Assembly: GCA_002368795.1 (NCBI GenBank)
Contig: DFFG01000025.1
Span: 1 to 38,330 of the forward strand
From: Eubacterium sp. UBA3782
GTDB lineage: Bacteria; Bacillota; Clostridia; Lachnospirales; Lachnospiraceae
Direction of reading: 5' to 3'
Length of the DNA: 38,330 nt
This document shows, piece by piece, positions 24,852 through 32,667 of the stretch. The notes beneath the pieces are model-generated. The model searched no databases. It was not told where the DNA came from and saw only the letters and a list, made by a program, of their open reading frames with translations. The stretch's first letter is position 1. Every line of letters starts with the position of its first letter. The position numbers and the translations under genes are program-made.

Positions 24852-25028
24852 CGCCAAAAGCACCGGGAATGATTTAAACGGATTGCTCCGCACTCCGTGC
24901 TCCCACAATCCGTCCCAGCATTCGGACTTTCGTGGTGTTTAAACACCACTTCGTCCTCATGTTGGGGCACGCCATAAAGTCTTTCTCCCACGGCCATGCA
25001 AGCATGGCGTGGGTTCGGACTTTTGGCG
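24852..25028. repeat. Palindromic island with nested hairpins
   Basis: A 177-bp island is bounded by CGCCAAAAG (24852-24860) and its exact complement (25020-25028), with TTAA-like flanks. Nested inside are ACGGATTG/CAATCCGT (24878-24885 with 24906-24913) around a GCAC/GTGC hairpin, a perfect 18-bp palindrome GTGGTGTTTAAACACCAC (24932-24949), and a 12-bp hairpin at 24987-25013. TTCGGACTTT occurs twice (near 24920 and 25014). It could be a small mobile element, the 3' end of a lost IS200/IS605-type element, or a structured RNA at the 3' end of the VWA gene. No coding frame supports the IS idea. Confidence 0.65.
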
Positions 25029-25036
25029 TTTAAATC

Positions 25037-27052
25037 TTAATATTCATATTCAATTATGTACCCGATCTTGCCGATAAAGTATTTCAAGCCTGTGGACAGG
25101 ACGTCGTTGCGCTGGTCGTTCCAGGACCATTCGCCCTGAACGTTCCAGAGCATCAGGTAGAATTCCTCTGTCCCGTCGTGGTCATTTCTGGAGGGCTCGC
25201 CCGGATACCAGGCGGTGTAGCTGAAGGGTTCGCCTGTGATCCAGTGGCCGAAGGCACGGCTGTCCTTGACAGAGGTATAGCCGCCGATCCAGATGTATTT
25301 CAGTCCGGCTGCTTCTGCCATGGCCGAGAGCTGATCCATCTCCTCCTGGGTCGTGATGGTGGCCAGGTGGCCGCCCTTTTCGAATGCCGCTTCATTGGCT
25401 GCCTGCCAGCTGACATCGCCGGCTACCAGCTCATACCGGGATGCATGCGCCTGCATCTCTTCCTTCCTGACGGCGGTAAAGGGCACGCCCTGCATGACGG
25501 CGCCGCGGGTACCGTCGGTGACAGCACAGTTGATGGTTCGAGAGGCATAGGCATCTGCGGAGGCGTCTGACTCATATTCGATGCAGTACATGTTTTTCTG
25601 TACGGTATAGATCCGCTGCAGGATCTCGTTGACATCGCTGATCGTATTGGCGTTCCAGTAGTAGCCGCCGGTCGCCTCGGCGATCATCTGCAGCACGTAG
25701 GTATCCGCAGATGAGGTTCCGATCAGGTAGACCGGGATCTCCTTTTCCTGGGCCAGGGCGATCGCCTCCTGGTAGCTGTACATACTCTCGTTGTCCTCGC
25801 CATCGGTAAAGGCGATGACACAGTTGGCGCCGGTCCGCTTTCCGGCGTTCTCCACGCCCTCTACGATGGCGTCGTACAAGGCGGTATTGCCAAAGGGCGT
25901 CATATTGGAGATACCGTTCAGCAGATAGGAGGCATTGTCGGTAAAGGTACACATGTACATCAGATAGCTGTCAAAGGAGATGATCTCGGCCTTGTCCCCC
26001 GAGGCATAATCCAGACTGTTGATGAAGCTGGTCAGGATGTTTTGCATCTGCTGCATGTCGCTGCTCATGCTGGCCGACTTGTCCACCAGGATATCGATGC
26101 CGATGCCCTGGTTTCCCTCCAGCCGCTCGATGCTGCGAATCGTCCGCTCGATGTCCTGCCCGCCCTCGATCGTCTCGGTCACACCGGCGGTCGGTGAGGA
26201 AAGAATGACGGCATCTCCCGCACCGTCCGTCACGCTGCAGTAGATCCGGACATAGGGATATTCCGATACGTCCGTCGTGATCAGGGATATGGTGTCGGGC
26301 GACCCTGTGCTGTACACCCGGTCCGCGATATGCGCGTAATCGGCGATCAGCTCCTCCTCGGCAGGTGCCGAAGACGCAGCGACGGCTGCCGAAGAAGTCC
26401 CCACAAGCCCTGCTGCATCGTCCGCATAGCTCATCTCCTCATCTGTCTGAACGATGCCGTTTCCATCTCCACTCACAGAAGAAGGCTCCGTGCCATCCTC
26501 CGCCGCTGCGGCATAGGATACGGCTGCCGTCGCCTCCGGGATGGCAGCTGCCCGCCGGGAACGGACAAACAGAAAAGCACCGACACCGGCTGCCAGGGCG
26601 ATCACGGCAAGCAGAAGATAGAACGGGACATTGGACCGGCTCCCTGCCGGTGGCTTGAGCTGGCCTTTTCCACTGCTCTTCTGCTTTTTATTCAGATTCT
26701 GATTGTTATTCTGCGTCCGGCCGCTCTGATTTCCGCTGCCGGAGGCGCCTTGCGCACTCTGGCTGCCGCCGGTTCTTCTGCGGGGATCCGGACGCCGGCT
26801 GCCGGAAGTGCCGCCGGCATACGCGCCGCCAGAGAACTGGTCCGGCCCGGATCCGGTCTCTGCACTATCTGCAGGTGATCCTGTATAAGTATCATCGCCA
26901 TACTGCTGCTTGCTCTGATGGTATTCCTGCTCAAAGCTGCTCCCGCCCTGATCCGCAGGGCTGTCATCGATATACGCGGAAATATCATTCCCGCATTCCG
27001 GACAAAAGCGCATCGTGCCGTCTATCTTTGTTCCGCAAAAAGGACAAAACAT
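25037..27052 (-). CDS. Zinc-ribbon, VWA and C-type-lectin-like membrane protein
   Basis: A 671-residue multidomain protein. In order: zinc ribbon (residues 1-25, CPFC and CPEC), a Gly/Ser/Gln-rich linker (about 30-140), one membrane segment (about 142-163, VPFYLLLAVIALAAGVGAFL) and an Ala/Ser/Glu-rich spacer. A VWA domain (about 317-490) has the metal site DKSAS at 324-328, a TPFGNT turn and FTDGED near 415. A C-type-lectin-like fold occupies about 540-671 (YELVAGDVSWQAANEAA, GGHLATITTQEEM, YIWIGGYTS, GEWSWNDQRND, GYIIEYEY). The lectin part lacks the usual disulfide cysteines. The N-terminus should be cytoplasmic and the VWA and lectin domains outside, suggesting surface binding or adhesion. 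The start has AAGGAGG. Confidence 0.85.
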   Translation of the reverse strand: MFCPFCGTKIDGTMRFCPECGNDISAYIDDSPADQGGSSFEQEYHQSKQQYGDDTYTGSPADSAETGSGPDQFSGGAYAGGTSGSRRPDPRRRTGGSQSAQGASGSGNQSGRTQNNNQNLNKKQKSSGKGQLKPPAGSRSNVPFYLLLAVIALAAGVGAFLFVRSRRAAAIPEATAAVSYAAAAEDGTEPSSVSGDGNGIVQTDEEMSYADDAAGLVGTSSAAVAASSAPAEEELIADYAHIADRVYSTGSPDTISLITTDVSEYPYVRIYCSVTDGAGDAVILSSPTAGVTETIEGGQDIERTIRSIERLEGNQGIGIDILVDKSASMSSDMQQMQNILTSFINSLDYASGDKAEIISFDSYLMYMCTFTDNASYLLNGISNMTPFGNTALYDAIVEGVENAGKRTGANCVIAFTDGEDNESMYSYQEAIALAQEKEIPVYLIGTSSADTYVLQMIAEATGGYYWNANTISDVNEILQRIYTVQKNMYCIEYESDASADAYASRTINCAVTDGTRGAVMQGVPFTAVRKEEMQAHASRYELVAGDVSWQAANEAAFEKGGHLATITTQEEMDQLSAMAEAAGLKYIWIGGYTSVKDSRAFGHWITGEPFSYTAWYPGEPSRNDHDGTEEFYLMLWNVQGEWSWNDQRNDVLSTGLKYFIGKIGYIIEYEY

Positions 27053-27203
27053 TTCTTATCCTCCTTTGTGTGCTGCCATATCGTCCCCTTAAGTATACCC
27101 TGTCACCAGGCAAATTTCCATGCAGTCCGGACACGACTTTTGACAAAATCTGAAGATCATAAATACTTTCCTGCAGAAAAGTTGATTTTCCACAAAATTT
27201 TGC

Positions 27204-27232
27204 TTGCATTTTTCTTCTGCACCTGTTATCAT
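27204..27232 (+). promoter_or_regulatory. tRNA-Glu promoter
   Basis: TTGCAT (27204-27209) and TATCAT (27227-27232) are separated by 17 bp, placing the start at about the first base of the tRNA. Confidence 0.7.
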
Positions 27233-27239
27233 AGGCAAC

Positions 27240-27311
27240 GGTTGATTGGTCAAGGGGTTAAGACGCCGCCCTCTCACGGCGGAAACAGGGGTTCGATTCC
27301 CCTATCAACTG
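27240..27311 (+). tRNA. tRNA-Glu, anticodon CTC
   Basis: A full cloverleaf can be drawn. The acceptor GGTTGAT pairs with ATCAACT (first pair G-U), followed by a D arm GGTCAAGGGGTTAAGAC. The anticodon stem CCGCC/GGCGG holds loop CTCTCAC with anticodon CTC, and the T arm AGGGG-TTCGATT-CCCCT and discriminator G complete it. CCA is not encoded. The sequence closely follows bacterial tRNA-Glu and reads GAG. A promoter and terminator flank it as a single-gene unit. Confidence 0.96.
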
Positions 27312-27313
27312 CG

Positions 27314-27347
27314 GAGCCTGATCCAGAAATGGATCGGGCTCTTTTTT
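27314..27347 (+). terminator. tRNA-Glu terminator
   Basis: GAGCCTGATCC pairs with GGATCGGGCTC (one G-U) around AGAAAT and is followed by six Ts. Confidence 0.93.
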
Positions 27348-27512
27348 CGTGCATCATACGTTCTCCGTTCCATATCTGCACTTTGGAAAACAATTTCCCT
27401 TCTTCTATCTCCAACCCCCAAAATCATGGTATGATAGAAAATAGAATATCGCAATTAACTCCTTTGGATATCCTGACCTTCTAACCACCTTGTTTTCCGG
27501 GAGAATTGTTTC

Positions 27513-28934
27513 ATGAATACTTCTGATCCAGATCCGATCCGCACGGATACCTCTTCTTCTGACAAAGACGCTCCGGTCATCCGGGGAGAACTCCGCCTCC
27601 GGCCCATGATCATCGGTGCCTGCTTTATTATTGTCTTTTTCTTCCTTGTTGCCCGCTTTACAGATTTCCTGAAAGCTCTTTCCGCTTTCGGCGTGATCAT
27701 CCGGCCCCTGACCCTCGGCCTTATGATGGCATTTATAATGAACCCGGTCATGCGGCTTTTCGAGCGGCAGATGAAAAAACTTGCCTGGTTCCGTCGAGCG
27801 GAAGCAGCTTCCTCCAAGAAACAGCGGCAGGCAGAGCGGACGGTGCGCGCCGCCGCCACGATCATCGCTGCGCTTATCCTGGTTGGTCTGGTGGCCGCCT
27901 TCTTTGCTCTGGTCGTGCCTCAGTTCGTGGAGGCGATCCGCTATATCACCGACAACCTGAATGACCGGCTGATCGCCGTCATCGACTGGGCAGACAATCT
28001 GACCGGTTACCGGTATCACCCGTCCATGGAGCGCGCCAAAAGCGACGAGCGGCTGGAGCTTGCGGTGGATACCGCCATCCGCTGGGCCCGGGAGTATTTC
28101 GGCCTGACGGATGACACCATCTCCATCAGCAAGATAACGGCCTTCGGCTCCCAGCTGGTCCACAGCCTGGTCAATGTCGTCGCCGGACTTTTCATCGCCA
28201 TCTACGTCCTGATCAGCAAGGAGCGCTACAAAGGTCACACCAAGCGCTTCATCTATGCCATGCTGAAAAACAGCGAGCAGGCAAACCTGGTCCTGGGCAT
28301 CATCCGCAAAGGAAATGATATCTTCTATGGCTTTATCATCGGCAAGATCATCGATTCCACGATCATCGGCATCATCTGCTACGTCAGCATGCTGCTCATG
28401 CGGCTCCCCTACGCGCTGCTCTGTTCCTTTGTCATCGGCGTGACCAACATCATCCCGATCTTTGGTCCATACATCGGCGCACTGCCCACGGTCATCCTGA
28501 TCTTCATGACCAATCCGCCCCAGGGAATCATCTTCCTGATCTATATCATCATCCTCCAGCAGGTGGACGGCAACCTGATCGGCCCGAAGGTCCTGGGCGA
28601 CTCCACCGGTGTATCCGCCTTCTGGGTCATGATCGCCATCGTCATCGGCGGCCGGCTCTTTGGCTTCATCGGCATGCTGATCGGCGTCCCGGTGCTGTCC
28701 CTGATCCTGTATATCGTGGACATCTTCATGGGATACCTTGCCCAGAAAAAGAATCTGCCGCAAAAGGCCGACGCCTACATCCGGCTCGACCACGTGGACA
28801 CCGAGACCGGCGAAGCCGTCTACTATACCGGTGACCTCTCCCACCAGATGCCTCTGTTCCGCCGCCCGGCAGAAGAAGATGGGCCAGAAGGAAATTCAGA
28901 AAAGAAGGAAGAGAAAACCCGACCAAGACCGTAG
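27513..28934 (+). CDS. AI-2E family transporter (PerM/YtvI-like)
   Basis: A 473-residue integral membrane protein with about eight membrane segments arranged as two, a long intervening soluble stretch, then five or six. The family signatures are VPQFVEAIRYITDNLN in the soluble part, and GFIIGKIIDSTIIGIICY, TNIIPIFGPYIGALP and QQVDGNLIGPKVLGDS in the C-terminal half. Members export small molecules; export of autoinducer-2 or Na+/H+ exchange is reported for some, and the substrate here is unknown. The start has GGGAGAA seven bases upstream. An extended -10 (TGGTATGAT, 27428-27435) may drive it. The C-terminal 70 residues are charged and cytoplasmic. It is single and ends beside palindromic element 2. 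Confidence 0.92.
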   Translation: MNTSDPDPIRTDTSSSDKDAPVIRGELRLRPMIIGACFIIVFFFLVARFTDFLKALSAFGVIIRPLTLGLMMAFIMNPVMRLFERQMKKLAWFRRAEAASSKKQRQAERTVRAAATIIAALILVGLVAAFFALVVPQFVEAIRYITDNLNDRLIAVIDWADNLTGYRYHPSMERAKSDERLELAVDTAIRWAREYFGLTDDTISISKITAFGSQLVHSLVNVVAGLFIAIYVLISKERYKGHTKRFIYAMLKNSEQANLVLGIIRKGNDIFYGFIIGKIIDSTIIGIICYVSMLLMRLPYALLCSFVIGVTNIIPIFGPYIGALPTVILIFMTNPPQGIIFLIYIIILQQVDGNLIGPKVLGDSTGVSAFWVMIAIVIGGRLFGFIGMLIGVPVLSLILYIVDIFMGYLAQKKNLPQKADAYIRLDHVDTETGEAVYYTGDLSHQMPLFRRPAEEDGPEGNSEKKEEKTRPRP

Positions 28935-29248
28935 CCGTAAAAAGCATAGAAATACGAAAAAAAGAGCTGCCAATGTCAGGCAGGCTGAAGCGTGCATAAC
29001 ATTCTGAAGGGAACAGACCTCAGCCGGTACTTGATTCCGCCGGATGATAAAATCATCCAGGCGGAATTTTAGTACCGCTGCGTGAGGACAGAGCGCGAGC
29101 GTTTCCCGAAAGAATCGTTATGCACGTGAAGCCTTGCCGTCCGGCAACTCTTTTTCATTTGTTTTCTCTAAATTTCGGCCCACCTGCAGCAGCGCCCATG
29201 GTATGCGCGCACCTTTTTTGCGCGATTACGTCTGTTTTGCCTTGCCGC
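28935..29248. other. Convergent intergenic region occupied by palindromic element 2
   Basis: Of 314 bp, about 200 are the palindromic element. The remainder (29156-29248) shows no gene and only weak hairpins. Confidence 0.6.
28957..29155. repeat. Long palindromic element 2 at a convergent gene junction
   Basis: A second copy of the element at 10165-10354, in the same plus orientation. Outer arms AAAAAGAGCTGCC and GGCAACTCTTTTT (28959-28971 with 29143-29155) pair with one mismatch. The inner arm CGTGCATAAC (28991-29000) pairs with GTTATGCACG. The core ATTCTGAAGGGAACA (29001-29015) and the block 29073-29116 match element 1 closely (about 39 of 43 in the latter). The stem GGTACT/AGTACC (29026-29031 with 29071-29076) replaces GGTTCT/AGAACC in element 1, a compensatory change. 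The apical stems are unrelated in sequence but each pairs with itself (29034-29048 with 29052-29067). Confidence 0.75.
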
Positions 29249-30940
29249 TTACCTGGCGGTGAACTTCAGCACTCTGACCTCGTAGGGCCTCAGCAGTCCT
29301 TCCTCCAGGGCTTTCTGCCTGCCCTTTACGGGATAGTTGCACAGAAGCAGTTCTCCCGGACCGCCATATTTCCGGTATTCCCTGGGCAGCGCATAGCGGA
29401 TCTCCTGCCTTGCGAAGGAGCAGACCACCAGAATCCGTTCCTCTCCCAGCTTCCTCTCATACATGTACAGATCCTTCCGCAGGTGGAAGTATTCCCGGTA
29501 GGTGCCCCAAAGGAGGGTATCCGAGGATTTCCGCAGGGCCAGGGCCTTGCGGTAGAAGTTCAGGATGCTGCCGGGCTTTTTTTCCTGTGCGGCAGCGTTG
29601 ATCCGGGTGTAATTTGGGTTTACGTGGAACCAGGGTGTGCCGGTGGTGAAGCCGGCATTTTTTTCTGCGCTCCACTGAACCGGCGTGCGGGCCGAATCCC
29701 GGCTGGACAGCCAGATGCGCAGGAGCCGCATCTCCGGCGCAGAATTCTTGAAGAAGCTGTTGTAGGCATTGATGGACGCCACGTCCTCGTATTGGTCGAT
29801 GGAGTCCAGCTCAATGTTGGTCATGCCGATCTCCTGCCCCTGGTACAGGAAGGGTGAGCCCTTCTGGAAGATGTAGCAGGCGGCAAGCATGGTGCCGGAG
29901 GCGCGCCAGAACCGATGGCTGCCATAGCGGCTGATCACCCGGGGATGGTCGTGATTTTCCAGATAGAGAGCGTTCCAGGCCTTGCCCTCCAGTGCCTCCT
30001 GCCATTGGGTGAAGGCCCTTTTGAGCTTTCGCAGGCTGAAGGGATGATGGACGTATTCGGTCAGGACGCAGTCCGCCATCATCGTGTCAAACTGGATCAT
30101 CATATCCAGCAGCCGGTCCGGACCACTGATATAGCCGAGTGCTGTCTTTATCGGTGTCATCGGCGCTTCGCCGATCTGGATCGCACCGTATTCCTCTGCC
30201 ACCTCTCGGAACTCCCGCAGGTATTCCTTCAAGTGGGGGCCGTCCTTGTAGAAGGGCAGGCCATTGATGGCAGGCAGGAAGGGCAGGCCGTCAGGCAGGC
30301 GCTCATCCTTGGAGATGTACGTGATGACGTCCTCTCGGAAGCCGTCCACGCCCATGTCCAGCCAGAAGCGCATGATGCTCTTTACTTCCTCCCGTACCTT
30401 CGGGTTGTCCATGTTCAGGTCCGGCTGCTTGCGGGCAAATACGTGGAGATAGTATTGATCCCGCTGCTCATTATATTCCCAGGCCAGGCCTTCGAACTGA
30501 CTGAACCAGTTGTTGGGCGGCAGGATCTTATCCCGGATCTTCCGGGGATCCCGCCAGATATAATAGTCGCTATAGGGATTGTCCTTTCCCTTGCAGCTTT
30601 CGATGAACCATGGATGCTCATCCGAGGTATGGTTGATGACCAGATCCATCAGGACAGCCAGACCCAGCTCATGCGCCCGGTCCAGTACCTTTTTGAACTG
30701 GTCCAGATCCCCGTAATCAGGGTGAATGTTCTTATAATCGGAGATGTCGTATCCGTAATCTGCGTTTGGCGACGGGTAGATGGGTGAAAACCAGATGGCA
30801 TCCACGCCAAGGGACTGAATGTACTCCAGCTTGTCGTAGACCCCGTACAGGTCACCGATCCCGTCTCCGTTTCCGTCGGCAAAGCTCCGGATCCAGATCT
30901 GGTAAAAGGACATCGTCCGGAAATCCCTGTTTTTAGTCAC
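29249..30940 (-). CDS. GH13 alpha-glucosidase (oligo-1,6-glucosidase/trehalose-6-phosphate hydrolase type)
   Basis: A 563-residue cytoplasmic alpha-glucosidase of the GH13 oligo-1,6-glucosidase group. Seen in order: YQIWIRSFADGNGDGIGDL near residue 13, DLVINHTSDEHPWF near 99, nucleophile D204 in GVDGFREDVITYIS, acid/base E258 in IQIGEAP, and the stabiliser D331 in ENHDHPR. A C-terminal beta domain follows (about 480-563). The calcium-like DGNGDGIGD loop is intact. Substrate choice among isomaltose, trehalose-6-phosphate and sucrose cannot be fixed; no PTS gene adjoins it, making trehalose-6-phosphate less likely. Its start overlaps the end of the upstream glycosyltransferase gene by eight bases, so the two are coupled. 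It lacks a good ribosome binding site of its own. Confidence 0.93.
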   Translation of the reverse strand: MTKNRDFRTMSFYQIWIRSFADGNGDGIGDLYGVYDKLEYIQSLGVDAIWFSPIYPSPNADYGYDISDYKNIHPDYGDLDQFKKVLDRAHELGLAVLMDLVINHTSDEHPWFIESCKGKDNPYSDYYIWRDPRKIRDKILPPNNWFSQFEGLAWEYNEQRDQYYLHVFARKQPDLNMDNPKVREEVKSIMRFWLDMGVDGFREDVITYISKDERLPDGLPFLPAINGLPFYKDGPHLKEYLREFREVAEEYGAIQIGEAPMTPIKTALGYISGPDRLLDMMIQFDTMMADCVLTEYVHHPFSLRKLKRAFTQWQEALEGKAWNALYLENHDHPRVISRYGSHRFWRASGTMLAACYIFQKGSPFLYQGQEIGMTNIELDSIDQYEDVASINAYNSFFKNSAPEMRLLRIWLSSRDSARTPVQWSAEKNAGFTTGTPWFHVNPNYTRINAAAQEKKPGSILNFYRKALALRKSSDTLLWGTYREYFHLRKDLYMYERKLGEERILVVCSFARQEIRYALPREYRKYGGPGELLLCNYPVKGRQKALEEGLLRPYEVRVLKFTAR

Positions 30941-32471
30941 GATCCTGTTCCTTCTCTTCGTTTCTGTGCTCTTCCGCTCTCACGGTGCCGTTATCCATTT
31001 TTTCCAGCCACAGGCCATTCTGCATGGCGTAGGTCTTCTCCAGCACGCTCATGCCCTTCTCGACAAAATTGTCAAAGACCGTCTCGATATCGGTGTTCTC
31101 CAGTTTGTGCAGGAGGTTGTCCATGCGGGCCTCTCCCTCATGGAAGTTGTCAGCCATGCCTACGGCAGTCTCGCGGAAATCATCAAAGATCTCCTTGCGC
31201 ATGTAGCGGTACCGCGCCTTCTCCTTCATGCCCTGGGCCGTCCATTTGACCATGTAGTCCTGGACCTTGTGCCGGCGGGGTGCAAGCTTACCGGCCCGGC
31301 GGCGCTCATCCACGACCATGTACCGGTCATAAGCCATACTGACCGCATCCTTCCAGGACAGATAGATCTCATTCATGGCATTTTCTCCGACCTGATGCAG
31401 ATGCGGCAGGTCGCCGCTGATTCGCTGCAGCAGGGCGGCAAGCGACTCGGCACTCTCTTCGATCAGAAAGCCGTTCCGCCCGTCGGTCACGCCCTCTGCG
31501 GCACAGGAATCTGCCACCAGCACGCTGGCCAGACCGCAGGCTGCCGCCTCGCGCACCACCAGGCCGTTGGTGTCGAAGGTCGAAGGGAACAGGAAAAGAT
31601 CCGCCCGGGTGTTCCAGGCACGGAGCACATCCCGGTCGTAGATCGGTCCGGTAAAGATGCACTTTCCCGGAACATCGTTATCCTCCATAAAGCCGAATTC
31701 CCTCGCCTTTTCCTGCATCAGCTCCATATCCGGGCCCTTGCCGATAAAGACCATGCGGAAATCCCGGCCGGATGCCGAGAGGATCTTCAGCGCATCCAGG
31801 ATAAGCGGGATGTTTTTGTAGGTAATGATCCTGCCCACAAAGAGGAACATCGGGATGTCTTCGGGGAGGTCATAGCCGGCGACAGCCTTCGCCACGTCCT
31901 CGGAGCAGACTCTGCCCTTCTCGAAATCCACGCCGTTGTTCATGACCAGGTAATCGCCCTGAAAGCCCAGCTCTTTCAGGCTCTCACCGGCACCTTTGCT
32001 CACCACCCAGATGTCATCGCAGGCTTCGATATTGCTGACCATCAAACGGATGCTCTCCTCTGCGGCAGCCTTTACCCGAAGGACACGCCTCAGGTCGATA
32101 TCGTATTTGGTGTGGTAGGTAAAGACGATAGGCGCCCCAGTGCGCTCACGCATCAGGCGGGCGATGATCGTCGAGGAGGCCGGACAGTGGGTATGGATGA
32201 TATCCGGACCAAAATCTGTCAGCGCGGACACCTCCTTTTCATGGAAGGGATTGCCCGTCCGATAGCCGCTGGCCAGAGACTCTGTCCCAAAGCTCTGGTA
32301 AGGGACGACCTGGTAGGGGTAGCTGCTGTAATCTGCCTCGGGATACCGGGGAGTCCCCACGATGATCTCCGCCTTGTGGTCCTCCCGAAGGTGCTCAGCA
32401 TAGTTGATCACCACATTCGCCACGCCGTCAATGACCGGCGGAAACGAATCATTCAACAGACAAATCTTCAT
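30933..32471 (-). CDS. GT4 glycosyltransferase
   Basis: A 512-residue GT-B glycosyltransferase. The N-terminal Rossmann half starts MKICLLNDSFPPVIDGVANV, with FGPDIIHTHCPASS near residue 88. The C-terminal nucleotide-sugar half has FLFVGRIITYKNIPLILDAL and FPSTFDTNGLVVREAAACG. There the usual Glu-x7-Glu pair reads Asp-x7-Glu. About 110 extra C-terminal residues are helical and charged, probably a membrane-association or dimer region. Relatives make glycolipids or polysaccharides; the acceptor is unknown. The start has a strong AAGGAGAG site. The leader carries 13-nt tandem repeats. The stop overlaps the GH13 start, so glucosidase and transferase are translated together. Confidence 0.9.
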   Translation of the reverse strand: MKICLLNDSFPPVIDGVANVVINYAEHLREDHKAEIIVGTPRYPEADYSSYPYQVVPYQSFGTESLASGYRTGNPFHEKEVSALTDFGPDIIHTHCPASSTIIARLMRERTGAPIVFTYHTKYDIDLRRVLRVKAAAEESIRLMVSNIEACDDIWVVSKGAGESLKELGFQGDYLVMNNGVDFEKGRVCSEDVAKAVAGYDLPEDIPMFLFVGRIITYKNIPLILDALKILSASGRDFRMVFIGKGPDMELMQEKAREFGFMEDNDVPGKCIFTGPIYDRDVLRAWNTRADLFLFPSTFDTNGLVVREAAACGLASVLVADSCAAEGVTDGRNGFLIEESAESLAALLQRISGDLPHLHQVGENAMNEIYLSWKDAVSMAYDRYMVVDERRRAGKLAPRRHKVQDYMVKWTAQGMKEKARYRYMRKEIFDDFRETAVGMADNFHEGEARMDNLLHKLENTDIETVFDNFVEKGMSVLEKTYAMQNGLWLEKMDNGTVRAEEHRNEEKEQDRD

Positions 32472-32550
32472 ATGGTTTTCTCTCCTTGTATGGTTATGTC
32501 AACTTCATCTATCGTCAGTACATCCCTTCCGTGAATAAGGAATGATCGAG

Positions 32551-32629
32551 TTTGCATCCTTCGTTTTGCATTCTTCGTTTGCAATCTCCGTTTGCTTTCA
32601 TGGTTTACAATCGCTGTTTGAAACTGCAT
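32551..32629 (-). repeat. Degenerate 13-nt tandem repeats upstream of the GT4 gene
   Basis: On plus six consecutive 13-nt units begin TTTGC or TTTac: TTTGCATCCTTCG, TTTGCATTCTTCG, TTTGCAATCTCCG, TTTGCTTTCATGG, TTTACAATCGCTG and TTTGAAACTGCAT, with one extra T after the first. The array covers most of the spacer between the methyltransferase stop and the GT4 start. An overlapping frame of 68 codons (GTG 32674 to TGA 32468) runs through it and ends in an ATGA overlap with the GT4 start; the 13-nt period argues against coding selection. Confidence 0.75.
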
Positions 32630-32667
32630 CATGCAGGCATCTCCCAGATGCCAGGTATCCCGGATCC

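Larger units (their letters stand above)
24524..25036. other. Intergenic region with a terminator and a palindromic island
   Basis: This 513-bp stretch holds the AT-rich msrC leader (24524-24680), a small CCGAA/TTCGG hairpin (24681-24694), a strong terminator (24717-24745) and the palindromic island at 24852-25028. No protein gene is supported. Confidence 0.6.

Noticed and set aside
24755..24997. 80-codon minus frame within the palindromic island
   Set aside because: It overlaps nested inverted repeats, has no ribosome binding site, and reads like no family.
30966..32534. Plus-strand frame of 522 codons opposite the GT4 gene
   Set aside because: Antisense shadow; no start signal and no recognisable domain, whereas GT4 motifs are clear on minus.
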